The notes: generated from the letters alone by a model not told the origin. Positions 25,001-33,705 are shown, counted from the stretch's first letter. The stretch: DNA of 64,000 nucleotides from Desulfofarcimen acetoxidans DSM 771 (GCF_000024205.1 NC_013216.1:1302001-1366000); one strand, 5' to 3'. Numbers and translations: made by a program.

Positions 25001-26539
25001 GTGAACTGGCAATATATAATCAGTCCAATAACCGGAGCTGTAATCGGTTACAGTACAAACTGGATAGCCATAAAAATGCTTTTTCGTCCTCTGGAAGAAA
25101 AAAAACTTTTTGGCATAAGAGTTCCTTTTACCCCTGGGGTGATTCCCGGCGAAAGGGATAGGATTGCGGTAAGTATTGGTGAAGCAGTAAGTGCTCATCT
25201 TTTGACTGAAGAACAGATTACACGCACTCTTTTAGATAGGAAAACAGTAACCGCTTTAAGGAGATTTATCCGTACAAGAATATACCTTTTGCTGAAAAGT
25301 GAAGCAACTGTGAGTAATATGATTGCCGGCGCTGGTGGGGAGAATATCATCAAAATTCTTACCGGACAGCTGTCAGCCTGGGTTTATTCAGTGATACTGG
25401 ACAAAAGCACTCAAGATACACTTATTGCTTACGTGCAAACCGCTGTTCGTGATTTTCTGGATAAAGAGATTGAAGAAACCCTCAATGAAGAGAAGGTAAC
25501 TGAATATGTTTTTATCATAAAGAACTTTGTAAAAAAATTTTTATCCGGTCCGGATATTGCAAGCAGCATCAAAGGCTATCTTGAAGAGAAATTAATAAAA
25601 CTATTTGCCAGTGAAGAGAATTTGCGCAGTCACTTACCTGCAACAGTTATTCAGGAACTGCAAGATCAAATTTCCAGGCAGGGGCCGGAAATCATCGGGA
25701 TTTTTACAAAGTATTTAGAATCACCGGAAGTAAAATCAATCATAACTCAGAGACTGGAAAAGTTCTTTGAGGGTTTTTTGAATAATGGCATAATAGGTAT
25801 GCTTTCTGGTTTTATAAAAAAAAGTATACCCAAATTGGCCGAAAAAATATACGAAACTATAGGTAACTTTTTATTGGATGAAAATTTGCAAAAAGAACTG
25901 GTGCGTTTCCTTCAAGACATGCTTAATTCAGCACTTGACAAAAAAATAAGCGAGATAGTAAAAGAACTTCACCTCGATCAGCAAGCTACCAGACAGGAAT
26001 GGGTGAATGTAATATATGAACAACTGCTGGGAGAAAGAGAAATAGACAGCGCCTTTTCTTTTGCTGAAAACTATCTGATGGGCTGTAAAAATCTTACCTG
26101 GAATGAGTTGTTGGGAGACAGCCTCCCCCAAAATGGCATTATTGACAGTACTTTGACTAACTTAGTATATGGCTTGCTAAATAAACCGGAATTTCAGATA
26201 GCTGTGAACAGGACAGTGCAGTCAGCGGTGGATAATTTTTTGACCAAAAAAATCTGTGAACTGACTGCCGGTGCTAAAAATAAAGAAATTTTTGAGTTAA
26301 GCGAATACCTGGTCAAAAACAGTCAGAGTCTGATACCTAAATATTCGCCATTAATATTAAAAACAATAGATATTAAAAGCACCATTGTAAGAAGCGTGGA
26401 AGGGTTGGATGTCAGCGAAATTGAAAATGTTCTGCTGGGCATAACCAGTAAGGAACTGTCTTATATAACCTGGTTTGGAGGCCTGCTGGGCTTAATCATC
26501 GGTTTAGCCACCCCTTTTCTGCAATCTCTTGTTAAATAA
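25001..26539 (+). CDS. DUF445 family membrane protein
   Basis: A 512-aa protein of the DUF445 (YheB/YtgB-like) family. The N-terminus has the conserved ITGAVIGYSTNWIAIKMLFRP motif forming the first membrane helix, then PFTPGVIPGERDRIA. A long amphipathic helical middle follows, and the C-terminus has a second hydrophobic helix (YITWFGGLLGLIIGLATPF). Both ends are in the membrane with a large soluble domain between them. The function is unknown; relatives in Bacillus are linked to sporulation. Start is GTG behind GGGGTG. Confidence 0.88.
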   Translation: MNWQYIISPITGAVIGYSTNWIAIKMLFRPLEEKKLFGIRVPFTPGVIPGERDRIAVSIGEAVSAHLLTEEQITRTLLDRKTVTALRRFIRTRIYLLLKSEATVSNMIAGAGGENIIKILTGQLSAWVYSVILDKSTQDTLIAYVQTAVRDFLDKEIEETLNEEKVTEYVFIIKNFVKKFLSGPDIASSIKGYLEEKLIKLFASEENLRSHLPATVIQELQDQISRQGPEIIGIFTKYLESPEVKSIITQRLEKFFEGFLNNGIIGMLSGFIKKSIPKLAEKIYETIGNFLLDENLQKELVRFLQDMLNSALDKKISEIVKELHLDQQATRQEWVNVIYEQLLGEREIDSAFSFAENYLMGCKNLTWNELLGDSLPQNGIIDSTLTNLVYGLLNKPEFQIAVNRTVQSAVDNFLTKKICELTAGAKNKEIFELSEYLVKNSQSLIPKYSPLILKTIDIKSTIVRSVEGLDVSEIENVLLGITSKELSYITWFGGLLGLIIGLATPFLQSLVK

Positions 26540-26540
26540 A

Positions 26541-26577
26541 AAAGCTGCAAAACCGACCAAACAGGTCAGTTTTGCAG
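26541..26577. terminator. Bidirectional terminator after DUF445 gene
   Basis: CTGCAAAACxGACC pairs with GGTCxGTTTTGCAG. The T run is short on the plus strand but is CTTTTTTATTT on the minus strand, so it also serves the gene at 26579-26812. Confidence 0.82.
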
Positions 26578-26578
26578 T

Positions 26579-26812
26579 TTAGAACCCTCCTAAAGAGAAG
26601 GCTTTGTTGTAAGCCATTTCCTTAACCCATCTTTCTGCGTCCGGCAGAGTGGGAAACAGCTTTTCTTCACCAACTCCCTTGACACTGTAAACTGCCAGCC
26701 ATTCTTCAAAACTAATAGATTTTACTTTCCAAAAAGTATTAGGTAAGTTGTTGCTGGTTTCTCCAAAGCCTTCTACCGCGTCCTCAAATCGAGTGGGCAA
26801 CTGATGAGCCAT
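26579..26812 (-). CDS. Hypothetical 77-aa protein
   Basis: Small acidic soluble protein, not recognised. No cysteine, signal or membrane segment is present; the C-terminal half (LFPTLPDAERWVKEMAYN) is likely helical. The ATG has AGGACGGTG upstream. It lies on the minus strand between a bidirectional terminator and the SASP gene, with the SASP terminator separating the two, so it probably has its own promoter. It may be a small spore or stress protein, but nothing in the sequence proves it. Confidence 0.55.
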   Translation of the reverse strand: MAHQLPTRFEDAVEGFGETSNNLPNTFWKVKSISFEEWLAVYSVKGVGEEKLFPTLPDAERWVKEMAYNKAFSLGGF

Positions 26813-26901
26813 ATTAGCACCGTCCTGTCTAAGAGTTTATTCTATTATAATCAGATTTTCGCTGACAAACAAGGAAAATAAAAAGGTTATCCCTGCAAAT
26901 T

Positions 26902-26927
26902 AAAAGGATGTACCAAAAGGTACATCC
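26902..26927 (-). terminator. Terminator of the SASP gene
   Basis: Perfect GGATGTACC-TTTT-GGTACATCC hairpin followed on the minus strand by TTTTAATTT. Confidence 0.85.
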
Positions 26928-26934
26928 AGTACAG

Positions 26935-27111
26935 CTAATTATTCTGCATAGTTTGCCGCTCAGCCCGTTCAATGGCAAGTCGCACAAGGTTGCCACAGTT
27001 TCTGGAAGAAACCCCGCCAAAACCTTCCCTGCTGACCACATCGGCAACACCCAGTTCTTCGGCTAACTCGAGTTTAAGCCTATCGGACATAATACCTTGA
27101 CGTCTACTCAC
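26935..27111 (-). CDS. Alpha/beta-type small acid-soluble spore protein
   Basis: A 58-aa protein beginning MSRRQGIMSDRLKLELAEELG and containing GFGGVSSRNCGNLVRLAIERAE, the alpha/beta SASP signature (usually GYWGxLTSRxxGxxVxxxIxxAE). SASPs coat and protect DNA in dormant spores and are degraded at germination. Start is GTG with AAAGGAGG about eight bases upstream. A perfect hairpin terminator follows. It is the clearest sporulation marker in the window. The EGFGGV segment lies near the GPR protease recognition region, but the usual E-F/A cleavage site is not clearly present. Confidence 0.9.
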   Translation of the reverse strand: MSRRQGIMSDRLKLELAEELGVADVVSREGFGGVSSRNCGNLVRLAIERAERQTMQNN

Positions 27112-27276
27112 TTAGCCTTCCTCCTTTGCAGAATAATAGCTGCATATATAGGTTTTCCTATCTTGTCATTATTCTATTCCTTATATTTGTCACAAAACCT
27201 GTTAAAACTGCGTAACCTGATATAAAAATTATATTTATATTTTAGTTATTTTTGGCTGGAAAGGAGTTGAACCGGA

Positions 27277-27606
27277 GTGCCGTTAAGGAGTATTCTGTTG
27301 CTTTTGTGCTGCCAGAACCCCAGAATAGAAAATGATTTGGAAACACTGAGCGTTTTTGTCAAAGCTATGCGTGAATCGGTAGGTGGGTTGAAAACCAGTC
27401 TAAATAATCTTCATGCCAGTACAGCAGAATTTCATAAAAATATGAGTATTAATATGAATCAGCAAAAAAAAAATGACTATCCTGCCCAGGAATACCAAAA
27501 AGATGTTCTAGCTTATGATAACTACCAAAATACTGAACAAAAGGAAACATCTCCGGAGTTATCTGAGTGGCAAGATACAGGCGATTACACAAAAGAGGAC
27601 ACATAA
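27277..27606 (+). CDS. Hypothetical 109-aa protein
   Basis: Not recognised. A short hydrophobic start (SILLLLCCQN) is followed by a helical stretch (about 20-65) and a polar, glutamine/asparagine-rich tail with many acidic residues. GTG start with AAAGGAG upstream, at a rather long spacing of about 10. The N-terminus with LLLLCC could be a membrane or lipid-modified anchor, but it lacks a basic leader. Divergent from the SASP gene and convergent with the aminotransferase gene. Confidence 0.5.
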   Translation: MPLRSILLLLCCQNPRIENDLETLSVFVKAMRESVGGLKTSLNNLHASTAEFHKNMSINMNQQKKNDYPAQEYQKDVLAYDNYQNTEQKETSPELSEWQDTGDYTKEDT

Positions 27607-27636
27607 AAAAGGAGGGATAAATCCCTCCTTTTTTAT
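27605..27636. terminator. Bidirectional terminator
   Basis: AAAAAGGAGGGA-TAAA-TCCCTCCTTTTT hairpin shared by two convergent genes; the aminotransferase stop lies at its edge. Confidence 0.92.
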
Positions 27637-28826
27637 TTTACAGCCATGCCCAATTCCCTGGCCAGAGATTCAAAAGCCGGCAGCGAGTTAATAATAGTTT
27701 GTTTGTCAATACAATAAGCTAAACGAAAGTAGCCCGGGCAGCCAAAGCCACCGCCTGGTACCAACAGAATATTGAATTTTTTTGCTGTCTCAAGAAACTT
27801 CATATCATCGCCAATTGGGTTTTTAGGAAAAAGGTAAAAGGCCCCCTGTGGTTTAACCATTTCAAAACCAAGCGCTGTCAGATGGTTATACAACAAGTCT
27901 CTCTTCTCTTTATATTCTTCAATATCTACACTCTCCCGCTGCAAGTGAGTAACCAAACGCTGCATAAGAGCGGGTGCATTGACAAAGCCCAGTGTGCGAT
28001 TGCAAAAAATCAAGCCGTCAATTAATAAATCAATATTATCGATAAGAGGATTTATTGCCAGATAACCTATACGTTCGCCTGGTAAAGCCAGGTCTTTACT
28101 GTGTGAGGTTACAGCGATGCTGTTGGTAATATGTTTAAAAATACTTGGTACTTGGTTACCGTCATAAACTATTTTGGCATAAGGTTCATCAGAAATAACG
28201 AAAGTATCATGCCCGTATTGTTTTCTTTTTTTACTGAGAACCTGTTCCAGGCTGTCTAATGATTGAGCACTGTAAATAACCCCGGTGGGATTATTAGGAG
28301 AGTTTAAAATAATGGCTTTGGTTTTTTCGGATATAGCCTGGTCGATCGCGTTGAGATCCAGCGTAAAGTCTTCTTTGGTTGCCACTTCTTTGAATACCCC
28401 GCCATGGTTGTCAATATAAAATTTATACTCTACAAAAAAAGGGTTCAGAATTATTACCTCATCGCCAGGATCCAGAAGGGTTTTTAAGACAACATTCAAA
28501 GCCCCTCCGGCACCGCAGGTCATCACTACATGCTTTTCGTTGAAATCCAGTCCTGACTGTTCAGCGAGCAGCTGCGCCACAGCCTGACGGGTTTCCATGT
28601 AACCGGCGTTGCTCATATACCTGTGCATCCCCGGAACCGGTTCCAGGGCAAGTTTTTTCAACTCTTCCTTGAAAATTTTCGGTGGTTCATTTACCGGATT
28701 GCCCAGGGTAAAATCATAGACTTTATCAGACCCGTGTATTTTACGAAGCTGTTCACCTTCCTCAAACATTTTCCTGATAAAAGAAGCATTGGCAAGAAAT
28801 TTTTCTATCTTTTGAGAAATAGCCAC
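27633..28826 (-). CDS. Class I/II PLP-dependent aminotransferase
   Basis: A 397-aa fold-type I aminotransferase of the aspartate aminotransferase group. Typical segments are FTLGNPVNEPP, the GAGGALNVVLKTL cofactor-binding stretch, NSPNNPTGVIY, VISDEPYAKI and the PLP lysine in SHSKDLALPGERIGY. The C-terminus has FRLAYC, the substrate carboxylate arginine. Substrate specificity cannot be set from sequence. Start GTG follows AAAGGAG. The gene stands alone on the minus strand. Confidence 0.9.
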   Translation of the reverse strand: MAISQKIEKFLANASFIRKMFEEGEQLRKIHGSDKVYDFTLGNPVNEPPKIFKEELKKLALEPVPGMHRYMSNAGYMETRQAVAQLLAEQSGLDFNEKHVVMTCGAGGALNVVLKTLLDPGDEVIILNPFFVEYKFYIDNHGGVFKEVATKEDFTLDLNAIDQAISEKTKAIILNSPNNPTGVIYSAQSLDSLEQVLSKKRKQYGHDTFVISDEPYAKIVYDGNQVPSIFKHITNSIAVTSHSKDLALPGERIGYLAINPLIDNIDLLIDGLIFCNRTLGFVNAPALMQRLVTHLQRESVDIEEYKEKRDLLYNHLTALGFEMVKPQGAFYLFPKNPIGDDMKFLETAKKFNILLVPGGGFGCPGYFRLAYCIDKQTIINSLPAFESLARELGMAVK

Positions 28827-29025
28827 CTGAGATACACTCCTTTTCTTCTAAACTCGTTTAATGGTATATTACACTATATAGCAGTAATTGAAAACCCTAA
28901 AACGATTTATAAAAAAGAGTGCTATTTTATTTGCAAATTACTGGTAATAGTCCGGCAGGCATGTTATACTGTGTTATTAAGAGATTTATTACTTCACCCC
29001 GACCATATATAAAGGGGGGAATGCT

Positions 29026-29931
29026 TTGATTTTGGTAACAGGGGCCGGAGGTTTTGTCGGACGTCATGTTGTAAAAGCTTTATTAGACAGGGGATGTAAG
29101 ATTCGTTGCTTGGTCCGTTCAACTGATGCTGCTGTTAACTTATTACCCGATCCTGTTGATATAGTAGTGGGTAATGTTAATGACAAAAAATCTCTTATAG
29201 AGGCCTGTCAGAACGTTTCAGCGGTTATTCACCTGATTGCCGTAATTAGAGAGATTGGTGAGGATACCTTTGAGCTAATTAATGTTGAGGGAACCAGAAA
29301 TTTGGTCGAGGCAGCTGAGAATAGCGGGGTTAGTCAATTTTTGCATTTGAGTGCCCTGGGAGCCTGTGATAATCCGGTATACAAATACGCATATTCAAAG
29401 TGGCAGGGTGAGGAATTTGTTAAAAACAGCAAACTAAATTGGGTTATCTTGAGACCCTCGGTTATATATGGAGAGGGTTTCGGTTTTATGGATCGTATGC
29501 TGCAGTCTGTGAATATGACACCTCCCTGGGTGCCTGTTCCTGGCCGTGGGAAAACCTTGTTTCAGCCAATATCCGTTCATGACTTAGTTAATTGTATCAT
29601 AAAAGCCTTGATTAACGATGTTTACTGGAAAAAGGTATATGAAATCGGTGGGCCGGAGCATTTAAATTACCGGCAGATACTTGACATACTGCTGGAACAT
29701 CTTGAATTAAAACGTATTAAAGTTTATATACCAACAATAATTTTACAAATTGTTGTACCGATAATTCAATGCTTTTTAAAAGATCCTCCGGTAACACCGG
29801 TGGAATTAAAACAAATGAAATTGAGTAATGTAACCGATCCAGATGCCGTTGAGAAGTATTTTGGCTTTCAGCCGGTGCAGTTAAGGGAGGGTATAAAATA
29901 CCTGCCCAAAACAAAACCCACAAACCGCTAA
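29026..29931 (+). CDS. Atypical SDR / NDUFA9-like NAD(P)-binding protein
   Basis: A 301-aa extended short-chain dehydrogenase-like protein. The N-terminal VTGAGGFVGRHVV nucleotide-binding loop is clear. Related NDUFA9/YfcH-like proteins lack a normal catalytic triad; here there is HLSALGA and YAYSKWQGEEFV, giving the usual YxxxK. A hydrophobic stretch lies near residues 236-250. Substrate is unknown (nucleotide sugar, quinone or lipid are all possible for the family). Start is TTG after AAGGGGGG. A terminator overlaps its 3' end. Confidence 0.85.
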   Translation: MILVTGAGGFVGRHVVKALLDRGCKIRCLVRSTDAAVNLLPDPVDIVVGNVNDKKSLIEACQNVSAVIHLIAVIREIGEDTFELINVEGTRNLVEAAENSGVSQFLHLSALGACDNPVYKYAYSKWQGEEFVKNSKLNWVILRPSVIYGEGFGFMDRMLQSVNMTPPWVPVPGRGKTLFQPISVHDLVNCIIKALINDVYWKKVYEIGGPEHLNYRQILDILLEHLELKRIKVYIPTIILQIVVPIIQCFLKDPPVTPVELKQMKLSNVTDPDAVEKYFGFQPVQLREGIKYLPKTKPTNR

Positions 29932-29951
29932 GGTTGTGGGTTTTGTTTTTG
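29911..29951 (+). terminator. Terminator after the SDR gene
   Basis: ACAAAACCCACAA pairs with TTGTGGGTTTTGT, followed by TTTTTG. The stop codon is in the loop. Confidence 0.85.
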
Positions 29952-29961
29952 ATAAAATCTT

Positions 29962-31197
29962 TTACTGAGGGTTGATAGTTAGAATGCCTGTATTATAATC
30001 AAAAGATGATGTTAAATTGAAGGCTCTCGCCAAATCATCGACAGAAACAAAGGCGATACCGTTATTAAATACTATCTGGGGATAAATGGTAAAGTCATTT
30101 TCGTTTAATGAGCCGTTGTTGCTTTCAATAGGTAGTATTAGAATGTCTTCATTATGTTTTATTTTCACGGCAACTCTGCTTTCATCCCAACTCAACTCTA
30201 AGCCCAGCAGGTTTTCTAAAGCAATAACGGGAACTAGAATATGCTTGCCAAATAAAAGCGGTGTCTGTTTGTCATTTAGGGCAACATTTTTCGTACCTAC
30301 GTTAATACCTATGGGGTAAGGAACCGGTTTGCCAACATTAGTGAGGTTGTCTGTTTCAAGCCAGGCTATACCTTCATTTATTTTATCCCAGTTGATTTTT
30401 GCACCCAGCAAGTCTTCAAAGAAGTACAGGGGCAGGTAAATGTAGGAATTATGGATTAACGGTGCAAATTGAGCTTCTCTTTTGACCAGGTTCAGACTGT
30501 AAGTTTTGCTGTCTACTATAAAGAATAATTGCTTTGTCTGGTTTACCAGCACCAGCGTGCTGTTAGGTCCGTCCCACTGGATTTGGAAGCCAAGCTGCTC
30601 AGCCAGTACAGTAATCGGTAAAAATACTTGCTCACTGCGAATAAGTGGTCCTGCCCCTCTGGGTAACTTAACTTCTTCCCCGTTTAGTTTAACTATAATA
30701 TCCCGTCGTTCCCCATCTAATAGATTGTTGTCAAAATCCATAGAGTAATTAATAATTTCCACCGGAGTACCAATTGGTATACGTTCGTATAACCAGATTA
30801 CATCGTTATTACTCATCCTGATACAGCCACCGGAAGCATAGGTGCCAATGGAAGCGGGATTGCTGTTACCGTGAATGCCATAAGTGCCGCCACCCGCATT
30901 AAGTCCCATCCACCTGTTACCCAGAGGATTGTCAGGTGCGCCACCGTCAATTTTTAGTTTGATATAATAAGGATTGATTATTTTGTTTATTATCTTGAAT
31001 GACCCCTCAGGAGTGTAAGAAGGTTCTCTTCCTGTAGCCACCGGAAAAATTTTAACTAATTGATTATTTTGATAAAAAGCTAATTTATTATTTTGCTTAT
31101 TTATGATTATCTTTGTATTTACAGCAGCCTCGCAGAAACCGGTTCCTAATATCCCCCCTAGAAAAAAAAATAACGTTAAGACAATTATGCGCACCAT
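29962..31197 (-). CDS. L,D-transpeptidase with copper-amine-oxidase-type stalk domains
   Basis: An exported 411-aa enzyme. Signal peptide (about residues 1-24), then a YkuD L,D-transpeptidase domain (about 27-155) with HGNSNPASIG and the catalytic SGGCIRM, followed by three copper amine oxidase N1-like stalk repeats (each with a PIxVLAEQLG or PVIALENLLG helix). It should crosslink peptidoglycan 3-3 in the cell wall or spore coat region, with the repeats acting as wall-binding or spacer modules. A GGAGGG site precedes the ATG. Confidence 0.9.
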   Translation of the reverse strand: MVRIIVLTLFFFLGGILGTGFCEAAVNTKIIINKQNNKLAFYQNNQLVKIFPVATGREPSYTPEGSFKIINKIINPYYIKLKIDGGAPDNPLGNRWMGLNAGGGTYGIHGNSNPASIGTYASGGCIRMSNNDVIWLYERIPIGTPVEIINYSMDFDNNLLDGERRDIIVKLNGEEVKLPRGAGPLIRSEQVFLPITVLAEQLGFQIQWDGPNSTLVLVNQTKQLFFIVDSKTYSLNLVKREAQFAPLIHNSYIYLPLYFFEDLLGAKINWDKINEGIAWLETDNLTNVGKPVPYPIGINVGTKNVALNDKQTPLLFGKHILVPVIALENLLGLELSWDESRVAVKIKHNEDILILPIESNNGSLNENDFTIYPQIVFNNGIAFVSVDDLARAFNLTSSFDYNTGILTINPQ

Positions 31198-31314
31198 CTC
31201 AATAAGATCCCTCCAATTATGGTTTTAGTAATTAGTATTAGTAAGAACATTTTTTAATACCAGATAAATTTTTTATACTCCAGGAAATCACATCAGAATT
31301 TGCGGTGAAATATA

Positions 31315-31342
31315 AACACCATTATGGACTCATAACGGTGTT
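31315..31342 (-). terminator. Hairpin downstream of the GAF-PAS gene
   Basis: AACACCGTTATG-AGTC-CATAATGGTGTT on the minus strand (one G-U pair), then TATATTT. Likely a weak-to-moderate terminator. Confidence 0.65.
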
Positions 31343-31346
31343 AGAT

Positions 31347-32315
31347 TTAATAGCTTATTGTCAATACCAAACCAATAAAATTTCCCTTTTCGTTTAGTAG
31401 TTGGTTTAATTGGAGAAAAACATCTGTTATTTCCTGTCTCAGAAGGATACTTGCTTTATGCTGGATATTTTCCTGCTCTCCTGCCAGCATTGAAACTAGC
31501 AGGCTTTTGGCAGCCGAGTCAAAGGGGAAAATTCTGAAAAGAGAATTTTCCAACACTTCTTCTTCCGCTAACCCGGTCATTTCCAGTCCGAATTTATTAA
31601 TGTATATTATAGTGAGATCTTTATCCAACGCCAGGACAGCTTGCTGCATATTATTTAAAACCAGGCTTTCCGGTTTTTTTAATTTAAAGACTCTATTTTT
31701 TGATTTCTTAAGCTTTGAAAATTCATACTCAACTGTTCTGCAAATGCCCAGGAGAACGGCTAGAATATGGGGAGGTACAGCGTCATTGGGAACAACAACT
31801 TCTAACAACCCGATTAATTTTTGATCAGCGTCTCTAATTGGAACCCCGCAACAAACCCAACCGCCATCAATATTGATTGTGTAATGTTCTAATTCATCTA
31901 CAAAAACAGGTCCTTGAGCATTGTTGGCAGACATGTTAAAAGGCGTGGAAACATCAGTCTGGTTACTTAAGCTAATATTTAACTCATTATTCTGATAAAT
32001 ACGCTTTGTATCGGGATCACCGCGAAATTCAAGAATATATCCTTCTTTATCAATTAAAAAAATGGCGTAGGACTGGTTTATTAAAGTTTGTTCCAGCAAA
32101 TTAATAAAAGATGAGGTAACGGTTACTAGCGCTCTGGAGTTGTTTTTCCTGCTGTATAATTCCTTACAGCTAGTGACCTTTTTCTTCTGAAGCTTAAATG
32201 AAGTTGAAGGTGAGTTTAAAAAGGGTTTCATTGTATCAATGGTTTGATTTATAGAAATACCTTCTCTTATCGGGAGAATCTTTTGACTCTTTTTATATGA
32301 ATGATCTTCTGTCAT
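31347..32315 (-). CDS. GAF-PAS sensory protein (AcoR-like N-terminal half)
   Basis: A 322-aa soluble protein with an AcoR-type GAF region (about 75-210; note GGWVCCGVPIRDADQKLIGLLEVV) followed by a PAS domain (about 215-320; ALDKDLTIIYINKFGLEMTGLAEEEV). In AcoR/PrpR-type activators these sensory domains precede a sigma-54-interacting AAA+ domain and an HTH; both are absent, and the reading frame ends cleanly before a terminator. It could be a stand-alone sensor acting on another protein or a truncated regulator. There is no membrane segment. Ligand unknown. Confidence 0.72.
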   Translation of the reverse strand: MTEDHSYKKSQKILPIREGISINQTIDTMKPFLNSPSTSFKLQKKKVTSCKELYSRKNNSRALVTVTSSFINLLEQTLINQSYAIFLIDKEGYILEFRGDPDTKRIYQNNELNISLSNQTDVSTPFNMSANNAQGPVFVDELEHYTINIDGGWVCCGVPIRDADQKLIGLLEVVVPNDAVPPHILAVLLGICRTVEYEFSKLKKSKNRVFKLKKPESLVLNNMQQAVLALDKDLTIIYINKFGLEMTGLAEEEVLENSLFRIFPFDSAAKSLLVSMLAGEQENIQHKASILLRQEITDVFLQLNQLLNEKGNFIGLVLTISY

Positions 32316-32529
32316 AAATAAATACCACCTTACCAGCTATATCATAAATTATTTCACAAAATTATCATTATAATTAAAGTCTTTTCGGCAAGTTTTAATA
32401 AAATACCTGCTAAAACTAATATTTCTTAATAAAATAATTCAAGCTATATACATATATGCATTTGAAGTGGGGAAAATAATTGTGTAAGCAATCAATCTGG
32501 CCTCCTCATCTTTTCTATCTCCCTCATAA

Positions 32530-32554
32530 CCCACCCTAACCGGTGGGCTTTTTT
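32530..32554 (+). terminator. Orphan hairpin terminator
   Basis: CCCACC-CTAACC-GGTGGG followed by C and six T. There is no plus-strand coding gene before it until the SDR gene, which has its own terminator. Confidence 0.7.
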
Positions 32555-32581
32555 ATATTCTGTTTTGTATAACATTTATTC

Positions 32582-32610
32582 TTGACTTTTTATATCTAAT
32601 GTTGCATAAT
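32582..32610 (+). promoter_or_regulatory. Promoter of tRNA-Pro
   Basis: TTGACT, 17-base spacer, CATAAT, about 30 bases before the mature tRNA 5' end. Confidence 0.8.
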
Positions 32611-32640
32611 ATATTTTGTCAGTCAAGATTAATTTTATAT

Positions 32641-32717
<77 letters not shown>

Positions 32718-32721
32718 GTTA

Positions 32722-32766
32722 AAACCCGTGAATCCTTGAAATACAAGGGCTCACGGGTTTCTTGAT
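32722..32766 (+). terminator. Terminator of tRNA-Pro
   Basis: AAACCCGTGA..CCTTG pairs with CAAGG..TCACGGGTTT, followed by CTTGATTTTTTG. Confidence 0.8.
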
Positions 32767-32828
32767 TTTTTGAGACAGTTTATATAGCTCCATGCGTATC
32801 CCTTGATTTTCGTTGGTTACCGGAACTA

Positions 32829-32870
32829 TGCAGACAGCATGCAGACAGGGTGCAGACAAAAATGCAGACA
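32829..32870. repeat. Four direct TGCAGACA iterons
   Basis: Four exact copies of TGCAGACA begin at 32829, 32840, 32851 and 32863, a period of 11, 11 and 12 bases, so all lie on nearly the same face of the helix. They sit about 110 bases downstream of the tRNA gene, where integrase or excisionase arm sites often occur. No gene reads through them convincingly. Confidence 0.7.
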
Positions 32871-33250
32871 AGAAGTTTATTCTGAATAATATAACTCGTT
32901 TGCCGGTTACTTAAATTGTAACTGGCTTTTTTTCTTATATAAAGGTTTAAAATATTTAATTTATTTTTATCTAATTTTGTTGAAGTGAAACATAAAAAAT
33001 AACTTGAATTAGGTATATATCTATAGGCGGGTGGAATTTAATATATATTTATGTCAAATAAACCAAAATAATAGTGTCTTAATTGTAAATATTAATTTTT
33101 TACTTTAGGGAGTTGGATTTATCACAGGTGTTTAAGGTTTTAAAAAACAATGAGTCAAAAAATTTTTTGATGAATTTATCCAACAAAAAATATTGTCATA
33201 AGGGAATTTCATCAATCTTAATTTTAAAATTCGGAGGTGATGTTGTAGGA
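32871..33250 (+). other. AT-rich non-coding stretch
   Basis: About 380 bases, very AT-rich, with no convincing reading frame or hairpin on either strand. A strong ribosome site (GGAGGTGATG, about 33234-33243) at its end leads to the small leader frame at 33251. Confidence 0.5.
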
Positions 33251-33280
33251 ATGCAAAAACAAACAGACAGGGGTTGGTAA
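33251..33280 (+). CDS. Possible nine-residue leader peptide
   Basis: ATG behind a near-perfect ribosome site (GGAGGTGATG) opens a frame MQKQTDRGW that stops at 33278-33280, overlapping the TTG start of the lipoprotein gene. It could couple translation of the lipoprotein, which itself has only a weak site. Too short to judge further. Confidence 0.3.
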   Translation: MQKQTDRGW

Positions 33281-33705
33281 TTATTTTTAAAACCAGGAGC
33301 ATTATATTTTTTGCTGCTTGTTTAATAATTTGTTTAGCCGGTTGTAATAATTCTTCCTCAAACAGTCCCGGTCAAACCTTTTTATTGTTTTGGGGAAAAA
33401 TACAAGAAGGTAACTATACACAAGCGGCCCAGTATGTATCTTCACAGACGGCAGTTGAGTACCAAACAGATATACCATCCTTTCTGACTTTAATGTCTAA
33501 GGGGGGAAACCCTGATAGCATCAGTAGGTGGACAAGCGTAAAAGTTATATCAGAACAAATAGACGTCACCAAAGCTGTAGCAAAGGTTAAAATAACAGCT
33601 AAACCTGATGGAAAGGAGACAACTTACGATTCTGAAATGCCTATGAGCAAAGAAGATGATATATGGAAACTGAGGCTTACTTCACGCGGCTATGTAATAC
33701 AGTAA
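33274..33705 (+). CDS. Putative lipoprotein, NTF2-like/DUF4878-like
   Basis: A 143-aa exported protein. Basic start, hydrophobic core and lipobox LAGC (cysteine near residue 24) followed by a Ser/Asn-rich linker indicate membrane anchoring on the outside. The rest (FLLFWGKIQEGNYTQAAQYVSS ... KVKITAKPDGKETTYDSEMPM...WKLRL) follows the NTF2-like DUF4878 layout: one long helix, then strands. Ligand unknown. Start TTG 33274 has only a weak site of its own (AGGGG). Confidence 0.65.
   Translation: MVIIFKTRSIIFFAACLIICLAGCNNSSSNSPGQTFLLFWGKIQEGNYTQAAQYVSSQTAVEYQTDIPSFLTLMSKGGNPDSISRWTSVKVISEQIDVTKAVAKVKITAKPDGKETTYDSEMPMSKEDDIWKLRLTSRGYVIQ

Larger units (their letters stand above)
32316..32640 (+). 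other. Intergenic region with orphan terminator and tRNA promoter
   Basis: AT-rich and apparently non-coding. It contains a plus-strand terminator at 32530-32554 with no gene upstream in that direction, and the promoter of tRNA-Pro at 32582-32610. An unannotated small RNA ending at the terminator is possible. Confidence 0.5.

Noticed and set aside
26829-27050. Minus-strand open frame of 73 codons with a hydrophobic middle
   Set aside because: It overlaps the SASP gene (26935-27111) in another frame, reads through its terminator and has no ribosome site. The SASP frame has clear family motifs.
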